Shown here: positions 48,570 through 58,432 of the stretch, piece after piece
Numbering within the stretch: position 1 is the first letter of the stretch
Layout: each line of letters begins with the position of its first letter
Assembly (NCBI RefSeq): GCF_003008575.1
Contig: NZ_CP027667.1
Location: 2,050,501-2,114,500 of the forward strand
Origin: Melaminivora suipulveris
GTDB lineage: Bacteria > Pseudomonadota > Gammaproteobacteria > Burkholderiales > Burkholderiaceae_C
DNA length: 64,000 nucleotides
Reading direction: 5' to 3'
Position numbers and translations under genes: made by a program
Notes under the pieces: model-generated
Told to the model about the DNA's origin: nothing
Seen by the model: only the letters and a program-made list of their open reading frames with translations
The model's database searches: none

Positions 48570-49079
48570 ATGCCCGCCAAGCCATCAGCCCCCAAAAAGC
48601 CCGCCGACGGGCGGCGCATCCAGACCCGGCGCTCGGGCGTGCATGGCAAGGGCGTGTTCGCCGTGCAGGCCATCGCCGAGGGCGAGGTCATCATCGAGTA
48701 CACGGGCGAGGTCATCAGCTGGGACGAAGCCCAGGCGCGCCACCCGCACGACGCCAAGCAGCCCAACCACACGTTTTATTTCCACGTCGATGAAGACCAC
48801 GTCATCGACGCAAAGTTCGGCGGCAACTCCTCGCGCTGGATCAACCACAGCTGCGACCCCAACTGCTGGGCCGACGAGCAGGATGGCCGCATCTTCATCA
48901 CCGCGCTGCGCAATATCGCCGCCGGCGAAGAGCTGAACTACGACTACGGCCTGACCACCTCCGAGCGCTACACCAAGAAGCTCAAGGCCGAATACCCCTG
49001 CTGGTGCGGCGCGGCCCACTGCCGCGGCACGCTGCTGGCGCCCAAGCGCGGCTGGTCGCCGCCCGGCCCGCGCGCATAA
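48570..49079 (+). CDS. SET-domain protein lysine methyltransferase
   Basis: A 169-residue stand-alone SET domain that should methylate protein lysines using S-adenosylmethionine. Seen: GVHGKGVFA (residues 23-31), IIEYTGEVI, the pseudoknot NHSCDPN (92-98) and ELNYDY (121-126), plus a post-SET-like Cys cluster CWCGAAHC (144-151) that with Cys95 can bind zinc. All cofactor and catalytic elements are present. The N-terminal 20 residues are Lys/Pro-rich. birA starts three bases after its stop, so it heads a small operon (SET, birA, SPOR). It is divergent from topB, whose linker is a possible substrate. Confidence 0.92.
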   Translation: MPAKPSAPKKPADGRRIQTRRSGVHGKGVFAVQAIAEGEVIIEYTGEVISWDEAQARHPHDAKQPNHTFYFHVDEDHVIDAKFGGNSSRWINHSCDPNCWADEQDGRIFITALRNIAAGEELNYDYGLTTSERYTKKLKAEYPCWCGAAHCRGTLLAPKRGWSPPGPRA

Positions 49080-49082
49080 ACG

Positions 49083-49931
49083 ATGGCGAGCGCGGCGCTG
49101 ATCCCGGTCTGGCCGGCTGAAAGCCTGTGGCAGCGCATCGAGCCGCTGCTGCCAGGCTTTAGCGTCGAGGTGCTGGCCAGTGTGGATTCGACCAGCAGCG
49201 AGCTGATGCGCCGCGCGCGCGCCGGTCGCACCGAGCCCACGTTGCTGATTGCCGAGACGCAGACCGCCGGGCGCGGCCGTCTGGGTCGCCAGTGGCACAG
49301 CGCCGGCGTGTACGAAGGCACGGGCGTGGTGCCGGCGCTGACCTTCTCGCTGGGGTTGATGCTGGCGCCGCGCGACTGGTCCGGCCTGTCGCTGGCCGTG
49401 GGCGTGGCGGTGGCCGAGAGTCTGGACGGCAGCGCCGCAGAGCCGCGCATCTGCCTGAAGTGGCCCAACGACCTGTGGCTGCGGGACGGCCGCAAGCTGG
49501 GCGGCATCCTGGTGGAGACGGCCAGTTTCGCGGCCGGCCCGCAGACTGCCGGCCAGCCGCGCTACGTGGTGATCGGCGTCGGCCTGAACGTGTTGCCGGT
49601 GCTGTCCGGCGACCTGACCAACACGCCGGCCTGCCTGCGCGAGCTGGACGGCGCCCTGACCGCGACGCGCGCGCTGGGCCAGATCGCCGAGCCGCTGGTG
49701 CACGCCCTGCTGGGCTTTGCCGAGCACGGCTTTGCGCCGTTCCAGCCGCGTTTTGCCCGGCGCGACGTGCTCGCCGGGCGCGCCGTGACCCTGTCCGGCG
49801 GCCAGCACGGCACGGCGCACGGCGTGAGCGACGAGGGCGCGCTGCTGGTGCATACGGCCGGCGGCATGCAGACCATCACCAGCGCCGAGATCAGCGTGCG
49901 CCCCCAGGGCGCGGCCGCCGCGCCGCGCTGA
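49083..49931 (+). CDS. birA: Biotin-[acetyl-CoA-carboxylase] ligase
   Basis: Attaches biotin to biotin carboxyl carrier protein. The 282-residue protein has the catalytic GRGRLGRQWHS loop, KWPNDLWL and KLGGILVET, plus a C-terminal SH3-like domain. There is no N-terminal winged helix, so it is the monofunctional ligase, not a repressor. It lies three bases after the SET gene and four bases before the SPOR gene, in one operon. Confidence 0.94.
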   Translation: MASAALIPVWPAESLWQRIEPLLPGFSVEVLASVDSTSSELMRRARAGRTEPTLLIAETQTAGRGRLGRQWHSAGVYEGTGVVPALTFSLGLMLAPRDWSGLSLAVGVAVAESLDGSAAEPRICLKWPNDLWLRDGRKLGGILVETASFAAGPQTAGQPRYVVIGVGLNVLPVLSGDLTNTPACLRELDGALTATRALGQIAEPLVHALLGFAEHGFAPFQPRFARRDVLAGRAVTLSGGQHGTAHGVSDEGALLVHTAGGMQTITSAEISVRPQGAAAAPR

Positions 49932-49935
49932 AGCC

Positions 49936-50649
49936 ATGCTGCGCCTGGCCGTCCTCGTGCTGCTGCTGGCCAACGCCGGCTACTACGCCTGGTCGTCGGG
50001 GTGGCTGGCGGATTGGGGCCTGGCGCCCACCAGCGACGCAGAGCCGCAGCGGCTGCGCCAGCAGATCGAGCCGGACCGGCTGCGCCTGCTGCCGCCGGCC
50101 GGCGCCGAAGGCGATGCCACCGCACCCGCGCCACCCGCCGCCCCACCCGCGCAGGTGCTCGCCAGCCAGCCACAACCCGCAACGGCCCCAGCCGCGCCGC
50201 AGCCCGGCGTGTGCCTGCAGGCCGGCTCCTTCGACGCGCGCCAGGCCGATGCCCTGCGCGCCACGCTGGCCGCGTGGCCGCAAGGCAGCTGGCAGCTGGA
50301 CGCCACGCCAGTGGCGGGACGCTGGATGGTCTACATGGGCCGCTTCGCCGACGAGGAGGCGCTGGCGCGCAAACGCTCCGAGCTGCGCGCGCTGAAAGTG
50401 CCTTACGACCGGCCGGGCGCGGCACTGGAGCCCGGCTTGTCGCTGGGCCGCTTTTCCACCGAGGAGGCGGCGCAGCGCGGCATGGCGCAGTTGGCCGCGC
50501 AGGGCGTGCGCACCGCGCGCGTGGTGCAGGAGCGCGCCGAGACTTCGGCCTTCACCCTGCGCCTGCCTGCGGCCACGCCGGCTCAGCGCGCACAACTGCA
50601 AGCCGCCGGCGACGCCCTGGTTGGCAAGACCCTGCGGCCCTGCGACTGA
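49936..50649 (+). CDS. SPOR-domain protein
   Basis: A 237-residue protein with an N-terminal transmembrane helix (LAVLVLLLANAGYYAW), an Ala/Pro-rich periplasmic linker, and a SPOR-like domain (CLQAGSFDARQADALRATL; YMGRFADEEALARKRSEL) that binds denuded peptidoglycan at division sites. Related genes follow birA in other Burkholderiales as far as I recall. Not a known named member. Confidence 0.85.
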   Translation: MLRLAVLVLLLANAGYYAWSSGWLADWGLAPTSDAEPQRLRQQIEPDRLRLLPPAGAEGDATAPAPPAAPPAQVLASQPQPATAPAAPQPGVCLQAGSFDARQADALRATLAAWPQGSWQLDATPVAGRWMVYMGRFADEEALARKRSELRALKVPYDRPGAALEPGLSLGRFSTEEAAQRGMAQLAAQGVRTARVVQERAETSAFTLRLPAATPAQRAQLQAAGDALVGKTLRPCD

Positions 50650-50742
50650 CGGTTTCGCTGCCCGCGCATCGCGCAGGCTGCAGCCTCTGGCGGTAGCGGC
50701 TCTCGTGCCGCGTGAGCGGGGTGTCGATCAGCCCTGGTGGCG

Positions 50743-51504
50743 TCAGCGCTGGCTGCGCGCGCCGCCTTGCAGCACCAGCGCCTGCAGCGCCGCGACATCG
50801 GTCAGCACCCAGGCCTTGCGCCCGTCCTTGCGCAGCAGGCCGCTGCGCGTGAGCGCCGAGAGTTCGCGCGTGACCTGCTCGCGGTTGGTGCCGATGCGGC
50901 CGGCCAGTTCGGCATGCAGCGGCGTGGGCGCCAGGCGCGCCTGGTTGCCCTGCACGCCGGCCTCCTGCGCCAGGCGCAGCAGCTCGCTGTGCAGCCGCGC
51001 GTGCACGGCCAGGGTGCTCAGCTCGACGACGCGCTGCGCCAGCACGCGCACCGCCTGCGTCAGGAACAGCACCATCTGCTGCGCCACCAGCGGCTCGCGC
51101 CGCACCAGGGCGACGAATTGAGCGGCCGTCAGGCTGGCCAGCAAGGCCGACTCCAGCGTCGTCCCATCGGCGACGCGGGGCTGGCCGTCGAGGGCCTCGA
51201 TGGTGCCAAAGTGCATCCCCGGCCCGAAATCGTGCAGGTTGACCTCGCGCCCTTGCGCGGCATAGCTGGCGACACGCACGCGCCCGCTGATGACGAAATA
51301 CACGTCCGTGCTGCACGAGGCCCGCGTGAACAGCGTCTGGCGTGCATCGAGCTGCTGCCAGCGGCATTGCGCCGCCAGGTCGGTCAGGCTGGCGTCATCC
51401 AGCCCCTGCAGCAGTTGCACGCTGCGCAGCGCGAGACCCGAGCGCCGCGGCGCACCGGCAGCGGCGCCTGAAGGGGAGGCATCAAGGGGAGGGGAGGCGG
51501 ACAT
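50743..51504 (-). CDS. Crp/Fnr-family transcription regulator
   Basis: A 253-residue regulator with a cyclic-nucleotide-binding-like domain (SCSTDVYFVISGRVRVASYA, PGMHFGTIEALDGQPR) and a C-terminal HTH (LAGRIGTNREQVTRELSALT). It has no N-terminal Cys cluster, so it is not an Fe-S Fnr. The ligand is unknown. ATG 51504 lies 203 bases from the divergent DUF4148 gene. The open frame upstream of this ATG is non-coding artefact. Confidence 0.9.
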   Translation of the reverse strand: MSASPPLDASPSGAAAGAPRRSGLALRSVQLLQGLDDASLTDLAAQCRWQQLDARQTLFTRASCSTDVYFVISGRVRVASYAAQGREVNLHDFGPGMHFGTIEALDGQPRVADGTTLESALLASLTAAQFVALVRREPLVAQQMVLFLTQAVRVLAQRVVELSTLAVHARLHSELLRLAQEAGVQGNQARLAPTPLHAELAGRIGTNREQVTRELSALTRSGLLRKDGRKAWVLTDVAALQALVLQGGARSQR

Positions 51505-51707
51505 GAACGTTTGAAGCGACAGGCGCCGGCAGCGCCGGGGCCGCCAGTATCGACGCTGCACGGGCGGCTGCCGAGCCGGCCAGGCAATGCATGAAACGTG
51601 TGCCAAAACGCACTGACGGCTGCGCCGCGCAGGGCGAGACTGCAAGCACTGCAGACCCTGACGCTGCCGTGAAAAGTCAACCCTTACGTCGGGAACAGGA
51701 CCCCAAC

Positions 51708-52073
51708 ATGATGAACAAGCAAAACACCTTCCGCACCCTTCTCGCCGCCGCAACCATGGCCGGCGCTTCGCTGGCGGCACCGGCCTTCGCCGCCGATGCG
51801 CCTTCGGAAAACTGGGGCGCGACCAACCTGCAGGCCCAGCCCTCGAGCGTGTCGCGCGCCGAAGTGCTGGCCGATCTGGCGCTGTACCGCCGCGCCGGTC
51901 TGGATGCGTTTGACACTGGCGAAGCCAGCAGCCTGGGCAACCCTGGCTACGCCCGCGCCCTGGCCGAATACCAGCGCCTGCGCAGCGGCCCCGAGTATCT
52001 GGCCGAGGTGCGCCGCTACGGCGGCGATGCTCGCACTGTGGCGAGCGAGCGTGCGCAAAATCCGGTCCGCTGA
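51708..52073 (+). CDS. DUF4148 secreted protein
   Basis: A 121-residue exported protein: signal peptide ending AFAAD, then SRAEVLADLALYRRAGLD and GNPGYARALAEYQRL, the DUF4148 pattern common in Burkholderiales. Its function is unknown. AGGA lies upstream of ATG 51708; ATG 51711 is nearly equivalent. It is divergent from the Crp/Fnr-like gene, which could regulate it. Confidence 0.85.
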   Translation: MMNKQNTFRTLLAAATMAGASLAAPAFAADAPSENWGATNLQAQPSSVSRAEVLADLALYRRAGLDAFDTGEASSLGNPGYARALAEYQRLRSGPEYLAEVRRYGGDARTVASERAQNPVR

Positions 52074-52097
52074 CCCTGTGCCGCCGGCGCCCCCGTT

Positions 52098-53543
52098 TCA
52101 GCCGTGCCCGCGGCTGGCGGCAAAGCGCAGGCTGAAGCGCGCGCCCGGCATGCTGCTGCCCGGGCGCACTTCTTCCAGCACCACCTCGGCGCCGTGCTGG
52201 CGCGCGATCTCGCGCACGATGGGCAGGCCCAGACCCGAGCCATCGGCGTCGGTGCCCAGCGCGCGATAAAACGGCTGAAACACCAGATCGCGCTCGGCCT
52301 CGGGAACGCCCGGGCCGCTGTCCTCGATCTGCAGCAGCACCACGCGCCCGAAGGTGTCGGGCAGCAGCCGCGCGGTGACCACGCCGGCCTGCTCGGGGCT
52401 GGAGGGCGTGTAGTTGATGGCGTTGTCCAGCAGGTTGCGCGCCAGCTCCTTGAGCAGCACCGGGTTGCCGTCCACGCACACGCCGGGCGCGCCCGGCTCG
52501 GGGCCGTCATACCCTAGGTCGATGCGCTTGTGCAGCGCGCGCGGCACGGCGTCCTGCACCACGTCGATGATCAGCTCGGCCATGTCCACCGGCTGGCGCT
52601 GCAAGGTGGTGGCGCCACCCTCGGCGCGCGCCAGCGCCAGCAGCTGGTTCACGGTGTGCGTGGCGCGCACGGAAGAGCGTTCGATCTGCTCCAGCGATTG
52701 CTTCAGCTCCTCGGTGCTGGTGCCCTCGCGCTGCGCCAGGTCGGCCTGCATGCGCAGGCCGGCCAGCGGAGTTTTCAGCTGGTGCGCGGCGTCGGCCAGA
52801 AAGCGCTTTTGCGTGGCCATGGATTCGTGCAGGCGGCGCAGCAGGTCGTTGACCGAGTCCACCAGCGGCGCCACTTCCATGGGCACGGCGCGCACGTCCA
52901 GCGGCGACATGTCGTCGGGCTTGCGCGCGCGGATACGCTCTTCCAGCAGGTGCAGCGGCTTGATGCCGCGCGCCAGCGCCAGCCACACCAGCAGCACCGC
53001 CAGCGGCAGGATGACGAACTGCGGCAGCATCACGCCCTTGATGATCTCGGTGGCCAGCACGCTGCGCTTGGTGCGCGTCTCGGCCACCTGCACCAGCGCG
53101 GCCGGCGCGCCTTCGAGCGGCACGCGAACCCAGATGTAGGCCACGCGGATGCCCACGCCGCGCAGCTCGGCGTCGCGCAGGCGCACCTCGGCGGAAGTGG
53201 CCTTTTCGTCGTCGGGCGGGGCCGGCAGGTCGCGCTCGCCGGCCAGGTAGGTGCCATCGGGCGCGAGCACCTGGTAGTACACGAAATCCGACTCGTCGGC
53301 GCGCAGCAGCTCGCTGGCCGGCTGTGGCAGGCTGAAGTGCACCTGATCGCCCTGCACGGTGACGAACTGCGCCAGAGCGTGCGCGTTGTATTCCAGCGCC
53401 CGGTCAAACGGCTTGTTGGCCAGGCCCTGCGCCACCAGCCAGGTCAGCGCCAGGCTCACCGGCCACAAGAGCAGCAGCGGCGTGAGCATCCAGTCCAGGA
53501 TCTCGCCGAACAGGGAGCGCTGCTCACGCTGGAAGATCTTCAA
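52098..53543 (-). CDS. Sensor histidine kinase (TctE-like)
   Basis: A 481-residue inner-membrane kinase: transmembrane helix, periplasmic 2CSK-type sensor (about 40-180), second helix, HAMP-like segment, H-box DAAHQLKTPLAGL (phospho-His) and the ATPase NLLDNAINYTPSS, DSGPGVP, GSGLGLPI motifs. The start is a TTG (53543) that gives the family N-terminus (KIFQREQRSLFGEI); no strong ribosome binding site. It pairs with the response regulator upstream, but 255 bases separate them where overlap is usual; that gap carries repeat elements. Stimulus unknown; relatives sense tricarboxylates. Confidence 0.92.
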   Translation of the reverse strand: MKIFQREQRSLFGEILDWMLTPLLLLWPVSLALTWLVAQGLANKPFDRALEYNAHALAQFVTVQGDQVHFSLPQPASELLRADESDFVYYQVLAPDGTYLAGERDLPAPPDDEKATSAEVRLRDAELRGVGIRVAYIWVRVPLEGAPAALVQVAETRTKRSVLATEIIKGVMLPQFVILPLAVLLVWLALARGIKPLHLLEERIRARKPDDMSPLDVRAVPMEVAPLVDSVNDLLRRLHESMATQKRFLADAAHQLKTPLAGLRMQADLAQREGTSTEELKQSLEQIERSSVRATHTVNQLLALARAEGGATTLQRQPVDMAELIIDVVQDAVPRALHKRIDLGYDGPEPGAPGVCVDGNPVLLKELARNLLDNAINYTPSSPEQAGVVTARLLPDTFGRVVLLQIEDSGPGVPEAERDLVFQPFYRALGTDADGSGLGLPIVREIARQHGAEVVLEEVRPGSSMPGARFSLRFAASRGHG

Positions 53544-53586
53544 GACCGCAGCCCGGAATTCGGGTCAAAAATGAGTGTGGTGCACG

Positions 53587-53624
53587 CCAGAAAAGCGTCA
53601 GATGCTACGAAATTAGTAGCTAAA
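53587..53624 (+). repeat. Dispersed stem-loop repeat, copy 10 (partial)
   Basis: AAAAGCGTCAGATGCTACGA and the stem GCTAC-GAAATTA-GTAGC align with the second half of copy 6. The first half is degenerate. It lies between the two-component genes. Confidence 0.55.
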
Positions 53625-53730
53625 GACCACGCCGCATCCCCCGGTGTACCCGCGCCCGCGCGCCGTGCAACCGGCGCTCGCCAGGCCAGCGGCCACCGTG
53701 CAAGGGCCGCCCCGCAGCACCGGTGGCGTC

Positions 53731-53795
53731 CCCCCTCCCACCGCGCGCAGCGCGGCGAGAGAGGGGGCAAGGAGCGCAGCGACACAGGGGGGTGT
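53731..53795. repeat. GC-rich nested hairpin between response regulator and kinase
   Basis: CCCCCTC (53731-53737) pairs with GAGGGGG (53761-53767) and, inside, CCGCG (53741-53745) with CGCGG (53751-53755); a G-rich stretch follows to 53795. It resembles a second kind of intergenic repeat I associate with Comamonadaceae, but I have only one copy here. It lies four bases after the response-regulator stop. Confidence 0.4.
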
Positions 53796-53798
53796 TCC

Positions 53799-54473
53799 CT
53801 ATGCTTGTATTTTTTCCAGGCAGTAGCCCAGGCCGCGCACCGTGGCGATGCGGATCGGGCCGCGCTCGATCTTCTTCCTCAGGCGGTGGATGTAGACCTC
53901 GATGGCGTTGTTGCTCACTTCCTCGCCCCATTCGCACAGGCGCTCGACCAGTTGCTCCTTGCTCACCAGCCGCCCGGCGCGCTGCAAGAGCACCTCCAGC
54001 AGGCCCAGCTCGCGCGCAGACAGCTCGACCAGCTTGCCGTCGATGGTCGCCACGCGGCCGGCCTGGTCATAGGTCAGCGGGCCGTGGCGGATGGCGCTGC
54101 TGGCGCCGCCCATGCCGCGGCGGGTGAGCGCGCGCACGCGCGCTTCGAGCTCCTGCAGCGAGAACGGCTTGGCCATGTAGTCGTCGGCGCCCAGGTCCAG
54201 GCCCTTGACGCGCTCCTCGATGCCGTCTGCGGCCGTGAGGATCAGCACCGGCAGCGCCGAGCCGCGCCCGCGCAGGCGCTTGAGCACTTCCAGGCCGTGC
54301 ATCCTGGGCAGGCCCAGGTCCAGGATCAGCAGGTCGAATTCGGTGTTGGCCAGCAGCGCGGCGTCGGCCTCGGTGCCACTGGCCACGTGGTCTGCCACCG
54401 CGCCCGAGCTGCGCAGCGAGCGCAACAGGCCATCGGCCAGCACCTGGTCGTCTTCGGCGATGAGGATGCGCAT
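53799..54473 (-). CDS. OmpR-family response regulator (TctD-like)
   Basis: A 224-residue two-domain regulator. Receiver: RILIAEDDQVLADG, phospho-acceptor Asp in LLILDLGLPRMHG, Lys in DDYMAKPFSLQEL. The winged-helix domain contains LVELSARELGLLEVLLQR and NAIEVYIHRLRKKI with VRGLGYCLE. AGGAG lies nine bases before the ATG. It is upstream of its cognate kinase in the same direction. Confidence 0.93.
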   Translation of the reverse strand: MRILIAEDDQVLADGLLRSLRSSGAVADHVASGTEADAALLANTEFDLLILDLGLPRMHGLEVLKRLRGRGSALPVLILTAADGIEERVKGLDLGADDYMAKPFSLQELEARVRALTRRGMGGASSAIRHGPLTYDQAGRVATIDGKLVELSARELGLLEVLLQRAGRLVSKEQLVERLCEWGEEVSNNAIEVYIHRLRKKIERGPIRIATVRGLGYCLEKIQA

Positions 54474-54547
54474 GCGGGCAGTCTCCTGAAGTCGGGCGGC
54501 ACCGGCCTCGCGCCGGCGCCTGGCGCGATTCTAGGAGCCGCCCTGGC

Positions 54548-55858
54548 TCAGGCGGCGCTGCCGGCCACGGGCCGCGCCGCCAGCGCCGGGCCGCGGCCCA
54601 GGTAGCGATCCACCGACAGCCCCTGCGTGGAGATGCCGGGCTGGCGGCCGGTGACGATGTCGGCCAGCAGCTGGCCCGAGCCGCAGGCCATGGTCCAGCC
54701 CAGCGTGCCGTGGCCCGTGTTCAGGTACAGGTTCTTGTGCGGCGTGCGCCCGACGATGGGCGTGCTGTCGGGCGTCATGGGCCGCAGGCCGCACCAGAAC
54801 TGCCCGCGCGCCAGGTCGCCGCCGGGGAACAGCTGGCCCGTGACCATCTCCAGCGTCGCGCGGCGCTGCGGCCGCAGCGCCTTGTCGAAGCCGGCCAGCT
54901 CGGCCATGCCGCCGACGCGGATGCGGTCGCCCAGGCGCGTCAGGGCGATCTTGTAGGTCTCGTCCAGTACCGTGGACACGGGCGCCAGAGCTTCGTCGGT
55001 GATCGGCAGGGTGAGCGAGTAGCCCTTGACGGGGTAGACCGGGATGTCCAGCCCGGCCGACAGCAGCAGCTGGCGCGAATAGCTGCCCATGGCCAGCACG
55101 TAGCGGTCGGCGCGCACCACTTCCTGGCCAGGCGTGGCCAGCCGCACGCCGCAGGCGGCGCCCTGGCCGTCGAACATGAGCTCCCGCACCTCGGTGGCAT
55201 AGCGGAACTGCACGCCCAGCGCCTCGGCCATGCGGGCCAGCTGGTGGGTGAACAGGTGGCAGTCGCCGGTCTCGTCCTGCGGCAGGCGCAGGCCGCCGGC
55301 AATCGGCGCCTGGGCATGGGCCAGCGCCGGCTCGGTGCGGCGCACGCCGGCGGCGTCGAGCAGCTCGTACTCCATGCCGCACTCCTCAAGCACGCGAATG
55401 TCGCGCTGCGCCTGATCCACCTGGGCCTGGGAGCGAAACAGCTGCAGCGTGCCGGCCTGGCGACCTTCATAGGCGATGCCGGTGTCGGCGCGCAACTGCT
55501 GCAGGCAGTCGCGGCTGTAGCCCGACAGGCGCAGCATGCGCTCCTTGTTGACCGCGTAGCGCCCGGCCGAGCAGTTGCGCAGCATGGCCGCCATCCAGCG
55601 CAGCTGGAACAGCGTGCCGTCCGGGCGGATGGCCAGCGGCGCGTGCTTTTCGAACATCCACTTGAGCGCCTTGGCCGGAATACCCGGCGCGCCCCAGGGC
55701 GTGGAGTAGCCAAACGACACCTGGCCGGCGTTGGCGAAGCTGGTGTCCAGCGCCGGCCCCGCCTGTCGGTCGATGACGGTGACCTCGGCGCCGGCGCGCG
55801 CCAGGTAGTAAGCGGTAGTCACGCCGATCACGCCGGCGCCCAGCACGACAACTTTCAC
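54548..55858 (-). CDS. dadA: D-amino acid dehydrogenase small subunit
   Basis: FAD-dependent membrane-associated dehydrogenase converting D-amino acids, mainly D-alanine, to keto acids. The 436-residue protein has the FAD fold [37 protein letters not shown], and [12 protein letters not shown] with [11 protein letters not shown] near the end. The start is GTG 55858, with GGAG seven bases upstream. It is divergent from an Lrp-family gene, the usual regulator of dad genes. Confidence 0.95.
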   Translation of the reverse strand: MKVVVLGAGVIGVTTAYYLARAGAEVTVIDRQAGPALDTSFANAGQVSFGYSTPWGAPGIPAKALKWMFEKHAPLAIRPDGTLFQLRWMAAMLRNCSAGRYAVNKERMLRLSGYSRDCLQQLRADTGIAYEGRQAGTLQLFRSQAQVDQAQRDIRVLEECGMEYELLDAAGVRRTEPALAHAQAPIAGGLRLPQDETGDCHLFTHQLARMAEALGVQFRYATEVRELMFDGQGAACGVRLATPGQEVVRADRYVLAMGSYSRQLLLSAGLDIPVYPVKGYSLTLPITDEALAPVSTVLDETYKIALTRLGDRIRVGGMAELAGFDKALRPQRRATLEMVTGQLFPGGDLARGQFWCGLRPMTPDSTPIVGRTPHKNLYLNTGHGTLGWTMACGSGQLLADIVTGRQPGISTQGLSVDRYLGRGPALAARPVAGSAA

Positions 55859-55937
55859 GACTAGTCTCCAGTATCTGGTTGATAGGCTTGACTTTATGGA
55901 TTTGCGCGGTGATCTTTTGCTGAAATAATGGCCTGTG

Positions 55938-55951
55938 GCAGCAATTGCTGC
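55938..55951. promoter_or_regulatory. 14-bp palindrome between dadA and the Lrp-family gene
   Basis: GCAGCAATTGCTGC is a perfect palindrome centred in the 126-base divergent region. Its position fits an operator for the Lrp-like regulator encoded next to it, controlling both genes. Confidence 0.5.
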
Positions 55952-55984
55952 TGTTTTTCATCCGCCCAAGCCTCGCTCGCAGCA

Positions 55985-56464
55985 ATGACCGAACTCGACG
56001 CCATCGACCTGCGCATCCTCGACCAGTTGCAGCGCGACGGCCGACTGACCATGACCGAGCTGGGCGAGCGCGTCGGCCTGTCCACTTCGCCGTGTTCGCA
56101 GCGCGTCAGGCGCCTGGAGGCGCGCGGCATCATCACCGGCTACCACGCGCGCGTGCGGCCCGAGGCGCTGGGCCGGCCGCTGCTGGTGTTCGTGGAAATC
56201 ACCCTGGCGCAGAAGTCCGAGCAGATCTTCAAGCGCGTGCGCGACGAGCTGCAAAACATGCCCGAGGTGCTGGAGTGCCACCTGATCTCGGGCAGCTACG
56301 ACTACCTGGTCAAGGCGCGCCTGGCCGGCATGGCCGAATACCGGCACCTGCTGGGCACCATGTTGCAGCAGATGCCGGTGCCGGCGCAGTCCAACAGCTA
56401 TGTGGTGATGGAGGAGGTCAAGGAGAGCTTCGTCATCGCCAGCGCGGGGCGGGCCTGGGGCTGA
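55985..56464 (+). CDS. Lrp/AsnC-family regulator (probable dadA activator)
   Basis: A 159-residue regulator with the AsnC HTH (LDAIDLRILDQLQRDGRLTM, LSTSPCSQRVRRLE) and the RAM ligand-binding domain (EVLECHLISGSYDYLVKARL). Such genes divergent from dadA respond to alanine (DadR/BkdR type). ATG 55985 gives the family start. Confidence 0.93.
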   Translation: MTELDAIDLRILDQLQRDGRLTMTELGERVGLSTSPCSQRVRRLEARGIITGYHARVRPEALGRPLLVFVEITLAQKSEQIFKRVRDELQNMPEVLECHLISGSYDYLVKARLAGMAEYRHLLGTMLQQMPVPAQSNSYVVMEEVKESFVIASAGRAWG

Positions 56465-56475
56465 GGTGCTGCGTC

Positions 56476-56538
56476 TTTGCTATGAAAAATATAGCTAGAG
56501 GCGCTTAATCCACAACGACTGAAGCCCTGTTTCAGGCA
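56476..56538 (-). repeat. Dispersed stem-loop repeat, copy 11
   Basis: On the minus strand CTGAAACAGGGCTTCAGTCG, then GGATTAAGCG and the stem GCTATATTTTTCATAGC. It fills the convergent gap between the Lrp-like and MarR-like genes and includes the MarR stop. Confidence 0.85.
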
Positions 56539-57011
56539 TTTCCGTAGGCTTCCAGCCCGAGCGCGACCACCGTGGCCACATCGTCGCCGACCTCGGCGCG
56601 GAACTCGGCCTCGGCCTGCGCCACGGCGCGCCGGAAGGCCTCCAGCCACAGCAGCCCGGTGGGGGTGAAGCACACCCGCCGGGCGCGCGCGTCGCGCGCG
56701 TCGGCCTCGCGCGTGACCAGGCCCCAGGCCTCGCACTGATCGACCAGGCTGGCCATGGACTGCTTGGCCATGCCGGCGCGCTCGGCCAGGTTGGTCAGGC
56801 GGTCGCCGGCGAGCGACAGGTGGCGCGTGATGTGGATGTGCGCCGCGCCCACCTGCTCGCGCGCCGCCAGGTTGGACAGCGCCAGCGGCACCTGCACGTC
56901 GCGCGCCATGAGCTGCAACACGCGCGCGTCGAAGCGCCGCAGCGCGTGGCCCATCAACCGGCCCAGGTGCGACTGGCGCCAGCGGTCGTCGGAAATATCG
57001 GCTTCCACCAT
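56532..57011 (-). CDS. MarR-family regulator
   Basis: A 159-residue winged-helix regulator: LTNLAERAGMAKQSMASLVDQ is the recognition helix region and VTREADARDARARRVCFTPTG the wing. Probably a dimeric repressor of unknown ligand. ATG 57011 is chosen for family length; TTG codons upstream are possible. It is divergent from recA, sharing the region that carries the recA promoter. Confidence 0.85.
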   Translation of the reverse strand: MVEADISDDRWRQSHLGRLMGHALRRFDARVLQLMARDVQVPLALSNLAAREQVGAAHIHITRHLSLAGDRLTNLAERAGMAKQSMASLVDQCEAWGLVTREADARDARARRVCFTPTGLLWLEAFRRAVAQAEAEFRAEVGDDVATVVALGLEAYGNA

Positions 57012-57045
57012 CCCCGGATTGTCAGCCAAACTGACCAAATATTGG

Positions 57046-57074
57046 TTGAAATAGGTTTTATGCGTCCCTACACT
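57046..57074 (+). promoter_or_regulatory. recA promoter
   Basis: TTGAAA (57046-57051), 17-base spacer, TACACT (57069-57074): a near-consensus sigma-70 promoter 96 bases before the recA ATG. The LexA-like box begins at the last base of the -10 element. Confidence 0.75.
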
Positions 57075-57091
57075 ACTGTTCAAGTATCCAG
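57074..57091. promoter_or_regulatory. LexA (SOS) box of recA
   Basis: TACTGTTCAAGTATCCAG matches the CTG-N10-CAG LexA operator and sits over the expected transcription start, where LexA would block initiation. Confidence 0.75.
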
Positions 57092-57169
57092 GTCTGCAAG
57101 TGCTGCGGGCTGGAGAAAACACCTCTTCGCAACCGACCACTTTTGCCCCGAAAGGGCGAGGATTGAGAC

Positions 57170-58324
<1,155 letters not shown>

Positions 58325-58384
58325 AGGGCCAGGCTTCGGCGGCGCCCGCTTGGCGCAGCTGCCGGCAGCATTGCAACCTTTTGC

Positions 58385-58424
58385 CAGCGCCCGGCCGCAA
58401 GCCGTGCGCTGGCATTCTTTTTTT
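58385..58424 (+). terminator. Terminator between recA and recX
   Basis: CAGCGC-C-CGGC (58385-58395) pairs with GCCG-T-GCGCTG (58401-58411); seven T follow at 58418-58424 after a six-base gap. The gap makes it a leaky terminator, fitting occasional read-through into recX. Confidence 0.55.
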
Positions 58425-58432
58425 GTGGCGCC

